A DNA stretch of 42,455 bases from LH-M37 sp965602855 (GTDB lineage: Bacteria > Pseudomonadota > Gammaproteobacteria > SZUA-229), in contig CBFCZV010000026.1 of NCBI GenBank assembly GCA_965602855.1, forward strand, positions 1 to 42,455. The letters are read 5' to 3'. The position numbers were made by a program, and so were the translations under genes. The notes under the pieces are model-generated. The model ran no database searches and was not told the origin of the DNA. It worked only from the letters and a program-made list of their open reading frames with translations. The stretch's first letter is position 1. Each line of letters opens with the position of its first letter. Below, in pieces: positions 8,724 to 17,844 of this stretch.

Positions 8724-9572
8724 TCAATCATGTAGAGGAGTAGAAAAAGATTGCACAGTAACCTGTAAATTATTTATGCGTCGAGAGTTAGCGCTAATCA
8801 CTTTAAACTGGAAATCACCAATCACCACTTCTTCACCACGCTCAGGAAGATGACCAATTTCATGGGTAACAAACCCGGCAATAGTATCAAACTTACCAGG
8901 ACTTAAATCAGAATCAAAAAAACCATTAAAATCACTGATAGGAGTTAAACCATTAACGCTATAACGATGATAGCCATGACGGCGAATATTAGCGGCGTCC
9001 GTTTCATCATGTTCGTCATCAATCTCACCAACAATTTCTTCAAGTACATCTTCAATGGTAACCAGACCAGAAACACCACCGTATTCATCAATCACAATCG
9101 CCATGTGATTACGACTACTCCTGAAATCTTTCAGCAACACATTTAATCGCTTACTTTCTGGCACAAAAACCGCAGAACGCAAAATATCTTTAAGCTCAAA
9201 TTCACTGCGGCTTTTCTCATCACTATAATGAGATAAATCTTTAGCCAATAATATACCAACAATTTCATCCAGATTTTCGTCCACCACAGGAAACCGAGAA
9301 TGACCTGAATCCGCAATCAGTGGCAGCATATTTTCAACATCCATATCATCATGCAAAGCGACCATATGCGCACGTGGCACCATAATGTCACGCACACGCA
9401 TTTCAGAAACTTGGAATACACCTTCTATCATAGTCAGCGCTTCTGAATCAATAATACCCTGCTTATGCGCCTCCTGAAGTTTTTCCAGCAATAAAGCACG
9501 CTCGTCTTTATCCGAACTAAATTGCTTTATAAAATCTGCCATCCATGATGAGCTATTTTTTTTCTTATTCAT
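8724..9572 (-). CDS. corC: CorC/YbeX CBS-domain protein
   Basis: The 282-residue protein carries the family entry motif MRVRDIMVPRAHM, two CBS domains (about 65-190) and a C-terminal transporter-associated CorC_HlyC domain (about 200-282, from YSVNGLTPISDFN). There is no membrane segment, as in E. coli YbeX. Family work links it to magnesium/cobalt efflux and, through the operon, to ribosome maturation; the exact reaction is not settled. It lies between ybeY and lnt with short gaps (14 and 18 bp). Confidence 0.95.
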   Translation of the reverse strand: MNKKKNSSSWMADFIKQFSSDKDERALLLEKLQEAHKQGIIDSEALTMIEGVFQVSEMRVRDIMVPRAHMVALHDDMDVENMLPLIADSGHSRFPVVDENLDEIVGILLAKDLSHYSDEKSRSEFELKDILRSAVFVPESKRLNVLLKDFRSSRNHMAIVIDEYGGVSGLVTIEDVLEEIVGEIDDEHDETDAANIRRHGYHRYSVNGLTPISDFNGFFDSDLSPGKFDTIAGFVTHEIGHLPERGEEVVIGDFQFKVISANSRRINNLQVTVQSFSTPLHD

Positions 9573-9586
9573 AAAAGTATTATTGT

Positions 9587-10039
9587 TTATTTATAGGGAT
9601 TTTCAAAATCGAGATTTTTCAGTATTTCAATTTCTTTTAATTCCATCAACTCTGCTTCATCATCCGCAATATGATCATAACCCTGCAAATGCAACATGCC
9701 GTGTACCATCATGTGCGCCCAGTGCGCTTCTGAAGTTTTGCCCTGATCTTTTGCTTCTGCTTCTATCACTTCATCACACAGGGCCAGATCACCTAAAATA
9801 TTAATACCGACTTCATCGGGCAGTTCCATTGGAAACGATAACACATTAGTCGGCTTATCTTTAGCTCGATATTCTTTATTCAAAACCTGCATATCATCAC
9901 TGCCGACAATCTGCAAACTCGCCACCACTTCATCATCACCAGAGTAACTGGCCTGCGCCCACTGCTGAAGCTTTTCTTCTGATGGCAATATTGCCTGATT
10001 AACACCGTCGGCAATGGACAACTCTATAATTACCGCCAT
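9587..10039 (-). CDS. ybeY: Endoribonuclease YbeY
   Basis: The 150-residue zinc metalloprotein acts in 16S rRNA 3'-end processing and late ribosome quality control. The zinc site HxxxHxxxxxH is intact (H113, H117, H123 in MVHGMLHLQGYDH). The conserved RAKDKPTNVLSFP segment with Arg58 is present upstream. The length matches the family. It starts 3 bp after the ybeZ stop, so translation is probably coupled. Confidence 0.97.
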   Translation of the reverse strand: MAVIIELSIADGVNQAILPSEEKLQQWAQASYSGDDEVVASLQIVGSDDMQVLNKEYRAKDKPTNVLSFPMELPDEVGINILGDLALCDEVIEAEAKDQGKTSEAHWAHMMVHGMLHLQGYDHIADDEAELMELKEIEILKNLDFENPYK

Positions 10040-10042
10040 GAG

Positions 10043-11002
10043 CTAAGTCTTTTCCTCGCGTTCATAAGCGGTAACAATTTTCTTCACTAATGGATGACGC
10101 ACCACATCCTGCGCATCAAAGCGGGTAATACCAATACCTTCAATGTCTTCCAGAAGATGGATAGCGTGACGCAGCCCAGAGACTTTTTCTCGTGGCAAAT
10201 CAACCTGTGTTATATCACCGGTAACCACGGTTCTGGAACCAAAACCAATACGCGTCAAAAACATTTTCATCTGTTCGATGGTGGTGTTCTGCGCTTCGTC
10301 GAGAATAATAAAAGCATCGTTCAAAGTACGACCACGCATATAAGCTAAAGGTGCAATTTCAATCACATTGCGCTCGATCAATTTAGCGACTTTTTCCGAA
10401 CCCAGCATCTCGTAAAGGGCGTCATACATGGGGCGTAAATAAGGATCAATTTTCTGCGCCAGATCACCTGGCAGAAAACCCAGCCGTTCACCCGCCTCTA
10501 CCGCTGGACGAACCAGCACCAGACGATCAACTTCATCATTAACCAATGCATCAACCGCACAGGCCACAGCCAGATAAGTTTTACCCGTTCCCGCCGGCCC
10601 GACACCCAAAGACAGATCATTAGTTTTGATGTTATCGAGATATTGTTTCTGATGTTGACCACGGCCTTTAATCGGCCCCTTGCGCGTTTTCACCTGCCAG
10701 TGTGGCAGTTCATCTTTGACTTCTTCTGTCACTTTATCCTCATCCGATTCATTCAAATAAAATTGCACCACATTCGGCGCTAACACTTCCTCGCCTGCAA
10801 CGCTGTAGAGTTTTTTTATCATCTTCATTGCCGCTTTGGAATGTCCAGCTTCGCCGTTAATATGAAAATGATTACTGGAACAATCAATACTCACATCAAA
10901 ATATTTTTCCAGCTGACTCATGCGTTCATTAAACTGCCCGCACAAATTGGCCAGACGTTTATTGTCCACAGGCAGGAGGTCAAAATTCAAAGCCTCACTC
11001 AT
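10043..11002 (-). CDS. ybeZ: PhoH-like ATPase YbeZ
   Basis: The 319-residue PhoH-family ATPase has a Walker A motif in GVGPAGTGKTYLAV (about residues 137-150) and a Walker B motif in FIILDEAQN. The N-terminal 100 residues include a KH-like segment. It is a predicted RNA-dependent ATPase that partners YbeY. The ATG overlaps the miaB stop in an ATGA junction and ybeY follows after 3 bp, giving the conserved miaB-ybeZ-ybeY order. Confidence 0.96.
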   Translation of the reverse strand: MSEALNFDLLPVDNKRLANLCGQFNERMSQLEKYFDVSIDCSSNHFHINGEAGHSKAAMKMIKKLYSVAGEEVLAPNVVQFYLNESDEDKVTEEVKDELPHWQVKTRKGPIKGRGQHQKQYLDNIKTNDLSLGVGPAGTGKTYLAVACAVDALVNDEVDRLVLVRPAVEAGERLGFLPGDLAQKIDPYLRPMYDALYEMLGSEKVAKLIERNVIEIAPLAYMRGRTLNDAFIILDEAQNTTIEQMKMFLTRIGFGSRTVVTGDITQVDLPREKVSGLRHAIHLLEDIEGIGITRFDAQDVVRHPLVKKIVTAYEREEKT

Positions 11003-12357
11003 GCGAGTTTTTTTGCATCCTCTTTTTCAGACAGCGCAACAAATTCACCCTGCAAGGAGTTGGTTCGTACTTCAGTGATACGAACATCGACAAAACTACC
11101 GATCAATTTTTTATCGCCACAGAAATTAACCATGCGATTATTTTCAGTTCGACCTGCTAACTGTTCATCGCTTTTCCTGGAAACATTTTCAACCAGTATG
11201 CGCTCTACCTTACCCATCATAGATTGACTAATGGCTAGCGTGCTTCGGTTAATCGCATCCTGCAATATCGCTAGACGATGTTTTTTAGTGGTCAGTTCAA
11301 CGCCATCATAAAGATCAGCTGCTGGTGTGCCAGGGCGCGCGCTATAAATAAAACTGAAGGAATAATCAAAACCGATATCATTGATCAATTTCATGGTCGC
11401 ATCAAAATCGGCATCGGTCTCACCGGGGAAGCCGACAATGAAATCGGATGAAATCGCGATATCAGGACGCACTTCGCGCAAACGTCGAATGATGTGTTTG
11501 TATTCCAGTGCCGTGTGTCCACGTTTCATTGCGTTCAAAATAATATCCGAACCACTCTGCACGGGGAGATGTAAAAAATTCACCAGTTCAGGCACTTCAC
11601 CATAGACCTTGATCAGACTATCTGAAAAAGCCATGGGGTGTGAGGTGGTAAAACGAATTCGATCGATGCCCTCAATCGCCGCGACATAATGAATCAACAA
11701 AGCCAGATCAGCTTCTTCACCATCGTGCATAACACCACGATAAGCATTCACATTCTGCCCCAGCAAATTAACTTCACGCACACCCTGCTCGGCCAGTCCC
11801 GAAATTTCCGCGAGCACATCATCAAAAGGACGACTGACTTCTTCACCGCGGGTGTAAGGCACCACGCAGAAAGTACAATATTTGCTGCAACCTTCCATGA
11901 TCGAAACAAAGGCGCTGGGGCCGTCCGCATGGGGCGCAGGCAAATTATCGAACTTCTCAATTTCAGGAAAACTGATATCGACCACCGAGCTCTTATTTTG
12001 CTCTACGTCATTAATCATCTCAGGCAAACGATGGATGGTCTGCGGGCCAAAAACCAGATCAACATAAGGCGCACGCTTTTGAATAACTGCGCCCTCCTGA
12101 CTGGCGACACAACCACCAACACCAATGACCAGATCAGGGCGATCATTTTTCCAGTTTTTCCAGCGACCGAGCTGGGAGAACACCTTCTCCTGCGCATTTT
12201 CCCTGATCGAACAGGTATTCAGCAGCAGCACGTCGGCTTCTTCTGGATTATCGGTTACTTCGAGCTGATGGGATTCGGCGAGCACATCGGTCATTCGTGA
12301 TGAATCGTATTCATTCATCTGACAACCGAAGGTCTTGATATAGAGCTTGCGGGTCAC
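10999..12357 (-). CDS. miaB: tRNA-2-methylthio-N6-dimethylallyladenosine synthase
   Basis: The 452-residue radical-SAM methylthiotransferase converts i6A37 to ms2i6A37 in tRNAs reading UNN codons. The N-terminal cluster ligands are C12, C49 and C83. The radical-SAM triad is C157, C161 and C164 in CSKYCTFCVVPYTRG, the same numbering as E. coli. A TRAM domain forms the C-terminus (about 380-445). The start is a GTG, chosen because MTRKLYIKTFGCQMN aligns with the family N-terminus; no strong ribosome site is visible before it. It is the first gene of its operon, 162 bp downstream of glmS on the same strand. Confidence 0.97.
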   Translation of the reverse strand: MTRKLYIKTFGCQMNEYDSSRMTDVLAESHQLEVTDNPEEADVLLLNTCSIRENAQEKVFSQLGRWKNWKNDRPDLVIGVGGCVASQEGAVIQKRAPYVDLVFGPQTIHRLPEMINDVEQNKSSVVDISFPEIEKFDNLPAPHADGPSAFVSIMEGCSKYCTFCVVPYTRGEEVSRPFDDVLAEISGLAEQGVREVNLLGQNVNAYRGVMHDGEEADLALLIHYVAAIEGIDRIRFTTSHPMAFSDSLIKVYGEVPELVNFLHLPVQSGSDIILNAMKRGHTALEYKHIIRRLREVRPDIAISSDFIVGFPGETDADFDATMKLINDIGFDYSFSFIYSARPGTPAADLYDGVELTTKKHRLAILQDAINRSTLAISQSMMGKVERILVENVSRKSDEQLAGRTENNRMVNFCGDKKLIGSFVDVRITEVRTNSLQGEFVALSEKEDAKKLA

Positions 12358-12519
12358 GATATTGTGGGATCAGGCCGGTCGCTGATCGGGGTAGTACTGG
12401 TCATGTGTGTTTTGGGTATTCCTGTGGAAATATTCAATGTGGCTAGAATATCACGTTTGAGGCCTTCAAATCACCACCCAATAAACACCAGAACCAATAA
12501 CCCTATGATTGATCGTGGA

Positions 12520-14352
12520 TTATTCCACCGTCACCGACTTCGCCAAATTCCTCGGCTGATCAACATCTGTCCCCTTCTGCACTGCAACGAAGTAGGAAAG
12601 TAGTTGCAGGGGTATGGCGTATAACAAGGGCGCTAATATTGATGACACAGCTGGCATGGCTATAACGTGGCAATGCTCGCCCATATCCGTCATATCCAGA
12701 TTTTCATCAGCAAACACGTAAACTTCGCCACCACGGGTGAGCACTTCCTGTAGGTTGGATTTTATTTTGTCTTCAAAACCATCTTTGCAGGCAACAGCGA
12801 CCACGGGCTTGCCGGGTTCGATCAATGCGATGGGGCCATGCTTGAGTTCTCCTGCCGGATAAGCATCCGCATGAATATAGGAAATCTCTTTTAGTTTGAG
12901 CGCGCCTTCCAGCGCAATGGGGAACAGCACGCCGCGACCCAGAAAAATAGTATTGCTTAAATCGGTAAACGCTTCTGCCCATTTTTCTATGGGAGGTTTA
13001 TCGGCCAGTATTTTTTCGATAAACACGGGTATCGCTAGTGATTCATGCATTAGCGCGGTCGCCTGCTCTTGTTTCATGCCACGCGTTTTACCCAGTGCAA
13101 CCACTAACATCATTAGAGCTAATAATTGACTGGTGAATGCTTTGGTGGAAGCAACACCGATTTCCGGACCGGCACGGGTCATCAGGCTAAATTCACTTTC
13201 TCTGACCAGTGAACTTTCTGGCACATTACAAATAGCCAGTGTGGATTTCACCCGGTCTTTTACGCTACGCAGGGCAGCCAGTGTATCGGCGGTTTCGCCC
13301 GACTGTGAAACGGTGATGATTAAACTATCTGGCATCAACACGGGGTTGCGATAACGGAATTCACTCGCCACCTCGACCCTGCATGGCACGCCCAGCAAAT
13401 CTTCAATCCAGTATTTTGCTACCAGCCCGGCATGGTAACTGGTGCCACAGGCAATAATCTGGACACATTTAATTTTTTCAAAGATTTCTAACGCACCCAG
13501 GCCAAAGGTCGCATCCGATAATTTACCATCGAGCACACGGCCTTCAAATACATCGAGCAAACAGGAAGGTTGCTCGTGAATTTCCTTGAGCATGTAATGA
13601 CGATAACCCTTTTTGCCGGTGGCATCTGCATTGAGATCGGACTCATGTACTTCACGCTCAACGGGCTGACCATTGTTATCGTATATCACCAGTTTATCTG
13701 CACGAATATCGGCAATATCACCTTCTTCAAGATAAATAAAACGGCGTGTGACTGGCAATAATGCTGAAGCATCGGAGGCAATAAAGTGTTCGCCCAGACC
13801 CAGACCAATCACCAGAGGACTGCCGCTACGGGTCGCAATTAAACGACCGGCTTCGGCAACAGACACGACACCCAGCGCATAGGCACCTTCAAAATCAGCC
13901 ACGGCTTTTTTTACCGCTGACAATAAATCATCACCCTGCTTCAGATAATGCTCAACCTGATGCACGGCCACTTCGGTATCGGTGTCGGAGGTAAAGGTAT
14001 AGCCTGCCGATTGCTGTTGTTGACGCAGGATACTGTGGTTCTCAATAATGCCGTTATGCACCACAGCCACCGATTCATTACAGATGTGGGGGTGGGCATT
14101 TATTTCACTCGGCTCACCGTGTGTCGCCCAGCGGGTGTGAGCCACACCAACCATGCCCTGCAAAGGATCCGTTTCTAGCGCATCGGCTAATACCTGCACC
14201 TTGCCTGCACGACGGATTCGATCAATGCAATTTTTCTGACCAAGCACGGCAATGCCTGCCGAGTCATAACCTCGATACTCAAGTCTACGTAAACCTTCAA
14301 GAAGAATAGGGGTTACATTTCGCTCAGCGACTGCACCAACAATACCGCACAT
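12520..14352 (-). CDS. glmS: Glutamine--fructose-6-phosphate aminotransferase
   Basis: The 610-residue protein makes glucosamine-6-phosphate from fructose-6-phosphate and glutamine, the entry step to UDP-GlcNAc for peptidoglycan and LPS. Met1-Cys2 (MCGIVGA) provides the N-terminal nucleophile of the class II amidotransferase domain (about 1-240). Two SIS isomerase domains follow (CGTSYHAG, VSQSGETADT, STKAFTSQ), and the C-terminal end (PRNLAKSVTVE) is intact. A short AGGGT ribosome site precedes the ATG. glmU, its usual partner, is not adjacent. No glmS ribozyme is expected or seen. Confidence 0.98.
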   Translation of the reverse strand: MCGIVGAVAERNVTPILLEGLRRLEYRGYDSAGIAVLGQKNCIDRIRRAGKVQVLADALETDPLQGMVGVAHTRWATHGEPSEINAHPHICNESVAVVHNGIIENHSILRQQQQSAGYTFTSDTDTEVAVHQVEHYLKQGDDLLSAVKKAVADFEGAYALGVVSVAEAGRLIATRSGSPLVIGLGLGEHFIASDASALLPVTRRFIYLEEGDIADIRADKLVIYDNNGQPVEREVHESDLNADATGKKGYRHYMLKEIHEQPSCLLDVFEGRVLDGKLSDATFGLGALEIFEKIKCVQIIACGTSYHAGLVAKYWIEDLLGVPCRVEVASEFRYRNPVLMPDSLIITVSQSGETADTLAALRSVKDRVKSTLAICNVPESSLVRESEFSLMTRAGPEIGVASTKAFTSQLLALMMLVVALGKTRGMKQEQATALMHESLAIPVFIEKILADKPPIEKWAEAFTDLSNTIFLGRGVLFPIALEGALKLKEISYIHADAYPAGELKHGPIALIEPGKPVVAVACKDGFEDKIKSNLQEVLTRGGEVYVFADENLDMTDMGEHCHVIAMPAVSSILAPLLYAIPLQLLSYFVAVQKGTDVDQPRNLAKSVTVE

Positions 14353-14455
14353 AAATTACCCTGGAGTTTCTACCAAAACAACTGTTCTGAATTAAATAAA
14401 AAAGTATTTTAGCTGAAATGAGAAATAGATGGTGAGGATTTAAAAATCTATAGTA

Positions 14456-14821
14456 CTAGTCTTGCAAGCTGGCGGTAATGCCATGTCTGGCGCTATCCAC
14501 ATCCAGAGCACATTTGAAAGGAGGCGCTGTTTTTAGTGACATTGCCAGGGAAAAAGCCGCTGTCGTTCTTATGTTAACGATAACCAGCTCTACGTTGGCC
14601 AGGCGACACAGATTATTTAGACGAATCAGCCAGTCGTAATAGACCGGATCAATCAATGGCACCTGATTCAGGTCGTACATCAGGGTCAGCGCTTCTTCCT
14701 TTTGCAGAATCTCCATCATCTCGGCAAGGTAATCATCAGGCGAACTGGGATCTAACGCATCAGTTGGTTCCAACAACATATTGTTGTCACCAATAGCGGT
14801 AAGATGCATACCTGTTAACAT
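14456..14821 (-). CDS. RsbS-like single STAS-domain protein
   Basis: The 121-residue protein is one STAS domain (about 10-115), with the beta-strand/loop LTLMYDLNQVPLIDP followed by the expected helix. In RsbS of Bacillus the loop carries a Ser (residue 59) that RsbT phosphorylates; here the aligned residue is Pro59 (LIDPVYY), and no Ser/Thr replaces it nearby. It follows the RsbR-like gene after 37 bp in the same direction, so it is the last gene of the stressosome-like operon. An AAGG ribosome site lies about 11 bases before the ATG. It could be a structural, non-phosphorylatable stressosome subunit or a diverged anti-anti-sigma-like protein. Sequence similarity to RsbS is weak; the call rests on fold pattern and context. 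Confidence 0.7.
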   Translation of the reverse strand: MLTGMHLTAIGDNNMLLEPTDALDPSSPDDYLAEMMEILQKEEALTLMYDLNQVPLIDPVYYDWLIRLNNLCRLANVELVIVNIRTTAAFSLAMSLKTAPPFKCALDVDSARHGITASLQD

Positions 14822-14858
14822 ATTATTTGACCTTATCGAAAATGGAGTTCATTTAATT

Positions 14859-15746
14859 TTAACGGGGCTTTGTTTCAGCACTACAGGTCTCAACACCAAG
14901 GTAGATAAACGCCTCTTTCAAACCTTCCGATAAAGTCGAGCGCGTCACTACATCGCCTAAATTAATATTCAAACTGGTCAAGGCACGTGCAATCTCGGGG
15001 CGAATACCGGTCAAAATAGCCTTGGCGCCCATTAAAGATATTGCCCGCATCATTTGTATTAAGTGATGCGATACTTGCGAATCTATCGCCACCACGCCGG
15101 TAATATCCATCACCACTACTCTGGCGCGATCCTGTTCTATTCTGGAAAGCAGGTTCTCCATAACGGCAACGGTACGCGACGAATCCAGCGTACCGATAAT
15201 CGGTAGCGTTAAAACACCATCCCATATTTCTGTGATCGGTGTTGATGTCTGTTTCAGTTCGTCCTGTTGAGCCCGAATAGTTCGCTCTTTTTCTTCCAGA
15301 TAAACATTGAAAACATCCAGAGAAATATCATTAAAGATACCTGCTATCAGTAACAACACGGACCGACTTTCTTCAAACGTCAGTTTTGCATCATTTTCCA
15401 GGCCTTCGAGAAAAACTTTTTGCAGGAACTGAGTGTATCGAATGAATTCATCCAGAGTGCCGCCCCTGACCTGTATCTGATTTGAAAACTCGGTAAAGAA
15501 TCTTCTCAGCGCCTTGTACTCCATGCCGCGCCGATTAATTTTATCACCGGCGTGCAATACATTAACCAGCAGCTCCATAAACTCGAGGCTGTAATCTTTG
15601 ATCTCTTCAATATTTAATAAATTGTCAGTAACAAATATTTTTTCACCCTGCTCATCAATCACATTGGTGATTGCGCCCACCTGGGTCATAAATAACTCAA
15701 CCAGAATCTGATTAGTTGATTTTTTTTCAATCTTTTTCTTAACCAT
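14859..15746 (-). CDS. RsbR-like stressosome protein (helical sensor plus STAS)
   Basis: The 295-residue protein has an all-helical N-terminal region (about 10-165) resembling the RsbRD-type sensor domain, and a C-terminal STAS domain (about 175-285). The STAS part carries RsbR hallmarks: LPIIGTLDSSR, VVMDITGVVAIDSQVSHHLI and AILTGIRPEIARAL. S223 in the AIDSQ loop fits the first RsbT phosphorylation site. At the second site, as I align it from memory, Bacillus RsbR has Thr and this protein has Ala255, with Thr257 close by. Its role by family is to build the stressosome shell and sense stress. A good AAGG ribosome site precedes the ATG. It sits 21 bp after the kinase/phosphatase gene. Confidence 0.85.
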   Translation of the reverse strand: MVKKKIEKKSTNQILVELFMTQVGAITNVIDEQGEKIFVTDNLLNIEEIKDYSLEFMELLVNVLHAGDKINRRGMEYKALRRFFTEFSNQIQVRGGTLDEFIRYTQFLQKVFLEGLENDAKLTFEESRSVLLLIAGIFNDISLDVFNVYLEEKERTIRAQQDELKQTSTPITEIWDGVLTLPIIGTLDSSRTVAVMENLLSRIEQDRARVVVMDITGVVAIDSQVSHHLIQMMRAISLMGAKAILTGIRPEIARALTSLNINLGDVVTRSTLSEGLKEAFIYLGVETCSAETKPR

Positions 15747-15767
15747 TGTTACACCTTTTAATTAGCC

Positions 15768-16799
15768 TTAAGCTGCGGCTTTATTATTTTTCCTGATAAC
15801 AAATATAGACTTATCATCGTTGTTTCGCCCTAAAACCTGTCCCATAATAAATGCAATCATCTGAGGATGTTGTCGCCACAGATTAGGCAATGTTTTTATA
15901 TTCCAGCTTCTTATACCATCTGATGTTGAAATAAAAAGTGCCTGCCGCGGGAAATTTATTTTATCTACATCAATACTTCGATGGTTGTGTCCCATGACAC
16001 CAGATGCCACGGCAATGTTATGCAACTCGCCATTGAGAATAATCCGTGCGCTCATATCACCAACACCTGACACTGAGATGTTTTCATTATTGGCACTGAT
16101 ACTACCCGCAATCGCCACAGCACCACGACCCAGACTTAGATCCCTGTCAAGCTGATCCATTATCGAAGCTAAATCACTATTTTCTGCATCTAGCACATGC
16201 TGTGCAGGAGAGATAGCCTCTGCAGCTTCCTTTCCATGACCGAGACCATCCAAGTGTATCCAGCGAACTCTTGAGCCAGAGTCCCTGACCTGAACTGCAT
16301 CACCATTATAAAAATCATCGCGCAGTGCTCGCAAATAAACACCGTACTGAAAATCAGTTGATCGTTGTTGTGCGCTTTCACCAAAACGAGACCAGACAGC
16401 AGTTCCATGCCATGTTTGTTCATTTAAACTATTAACTGGTTGCGTATAAATTTCTGAGCTTGATGACAGTCTTTCTATGGCTCCCAGACCGCGACCCATG
16501 GTTCCGGTGGTTGTTGTCCCATCCTGTTTTGCAAATTCCAGGTCTTCAATGCCAGGACCATAATCCATTGCAAAAATATCCAGCACAGGCTGATCGTGAT
16601 TTTCATTATCCCAGATTTGTACCATGCCACTGCCTTTAGCATGCTTCATCTGGTTACTTACAATTTCATTACAGACCAGCTCAATTTTCTCAAGCACAAC
16701 TTCATGAAAGCCTTTCCGACGGCCTACCGCTTTAAATCTGGAACGGAGTAAAACCAGGCCACTTTCATCCCTTACCGCGCTTTCATACAACAACTTCAC
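15768..16799 (-). CDS. RsbT-like kinase fused to RsbX/SpoIIE-like phosphatase
   Basis: This 343-residue protein has two domains. Residues 1-135 form a GHKL histidine-kinase-like ATPase of the RsbT/RsbW type: N box LVCNEIVSNQMKHAKG (N44, E45, N49), G1 box DYGPGI (D79) and G2 box GRGLGA (103-108). Residues about 150-340 form a PP2C/RsbX-like phosphatase with metal-site aspartates in HLDGLGHG (D184), STSDGI (D294) and NNDDKS (D328/D329). By family it should both phosphorylate and dephosphorylate STAS partners, joining the roles of RsbT and RsbX. The start is a GTG overlapping the GGDEF stop (GTGA), so translation is coupled. The substrates are presumably the two STAS proteins encoded next in the operon. 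Confidence 0.86.
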   Translation of the reverse strand: MKLLYESAVRDESGLVLLRSRFKAVGRRKGFHEVVLEKIELVCNEIVSNQMKHAKGSGMVQIWDNENHDQPVLDIFAMDYGPGIEDLEFAKQDGTTTTGTMGRGLGAIERLSSSSEIYTQPVNSLNEQTWHGTAVWSRFGESAQQRSTDFQYGVYLRALRDDFYNGDAVQVRDSGSRVRWIHLDGLGHGKEAAEAISPAQHVLDAENSDLASIMDQLDRDLSLGRGAVAIAGSISANNENISVSGVGDMSARIILNGELHNIAVASGVMGHNHRSIDVDKINFPRQALFISTSDGIRSWNIKTLPNLWRQHPQMIAFIMGQVLGRNNDDKSIFVIRKNNKAAA

Positions 16800-17746
16800 T
16801 GTTTCAATTTCTTCTTACTTTTACTAACCACTCTGATATTTGAAACAGAAACCTGCCCACGACCACTTTCCTTCGCTACGTACAATGCCTGATCACATCG
16901 CTCACTAAATGTTTTAACCGTATCATCAGGCAGCAACTGTGCGATTCCTATGCTGACATTCATATCCATGTTTTTGAGAATCTTTTTAGCTATGCGTTCA
17001 GACATTTTTGCATTTGAAAAAATAATAATTGCAAACTCATCACCACCAAGTCGGCAGCAATAATCCACCTCGATACGACATGCATCACTCATGCTCTTTG
17101 CAACTCTTTTTAAATAGTCATCACCATAAACATGTCCGTGGGTATCATTAATGTCTTTAAATTTATCGACGTCCAGCATTAACAAACTCAAGGGATCACC
17201 CTGTCGTTTGCATCTGGCCATAGCCTCTTCCAGACGCTGATCATAAAAACCATGATTATATAGGTCTGTCAGGCTGTCTTTTTCTGCACTACGCTGAGCT
17301 TGCTCCAGCTCAATCCGTCGCCGTTCCAGTTTCGCTTCCAGCTGATTCATTTCTTCAGCAGCTTTCGCCTTGGCCCGTTCCAGATCTTCTGTAATTCGTG
17401 CATTGCGCTGACGCAATACTTCAGGATCCGCCAATTCACTTTCCTGCTTAAGACGCATCGAAACTTCCTGTATTTTCTCCGCTGATGGCTCCTCAGCTAA
17501 TTCACTAATCAGGCAGGCCGATTCGCCCAGAATCAGATGAATTTTTTCATCTTCGAGCGATAATATAACTTCAACTGTTTCCTGCCTCACGTGCACAGCT
17601 TGAAACAGCTCTTTCATGCATTTTTCTACAGATAAGGTTGCTGAAAAAACATTACCACCCAGTTCTTCAACCGCATACAGCACAAACCGCGACAGCCGTT
17701 GCCTGTCCGGTTCTATTAACAACAAATATTTCAATAATATCTGCAC
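16796..17746 (-). CDS. GGDEF-domain diguanylate cyclase
   Basis: The 316-residue protein ends in a complete GGDEF domain (about 155-305) with the active-site loop RLGGDEF (234-238) and the metal-binding Asp in LDVDKFKDIN (D192). By family it makes c-di-GMP. The inhibitory RxxD I-site is missing: the aligned residues are IEVD. A coiled coil (about 105-155) links it to an N-terminal domain (about 15-80, RFVLYAVEELG...CMKELFQA) that I do not recognise. There is no membrane segment. The start is a GTG; an ATG at 17757 with a better placed AAAGG opens only a three-codon frame (Met-Ser-Val-stop) whose TAG overlaps that GTG. It is the first gene of the stressosome-like operon and probably its output. 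Confidence 0.87.
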   Translation of the reverse strand: MQILLKYLLLIEPDRQRLSRFVLYAVEELGGNVFSATLSVEKCMKELFQAVHVRQETVEVILSLEDEKIHLILGESACLISELAEEPSAEKIQEVSMRLKQESELADPEVLRQRNARITEDLERAKAKAAEEMNQLEAKLERRRIELEQAQRSAEKDSLTDLYNHGFYDQRLEEAMARCKRQGDPLSLLMLDVDKFKDINDTHGHVYGDDYLKRVAKSMSDACRIEVDYCCRLGGDEFAIIIFSNAKMSERIAKKILKNMDMNVSIGIAQLLPDDTVKTFSERCDQALYVAKESGRGQVSVSNIRVVSKSKKKLKQ

Positions 17747-17844
17747 TATACGCTCATGGAAAAATACCTTTCATTACTCAAGGTTAGCTATTATGAGGAA
17801 CTTATCAAGTGGTTAAATAAGCTTTTTTATTTAGATAGCTTCTA

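Noticed and set aside
11689..12300. Long + strand open frame opposite miaB (203 codons)
   Set aside because: It lies entirely antisense to a well-conserved gene, the translation has no recognisable pattern, and no ribosome site supports it.
12368..12387. Inverted repeat GATCAG/CTGATC between glmS and miaB
   Set aside because: Only 6 bp per arm and no T-tract on either strand. It could be chance, so I did not call a terminator.
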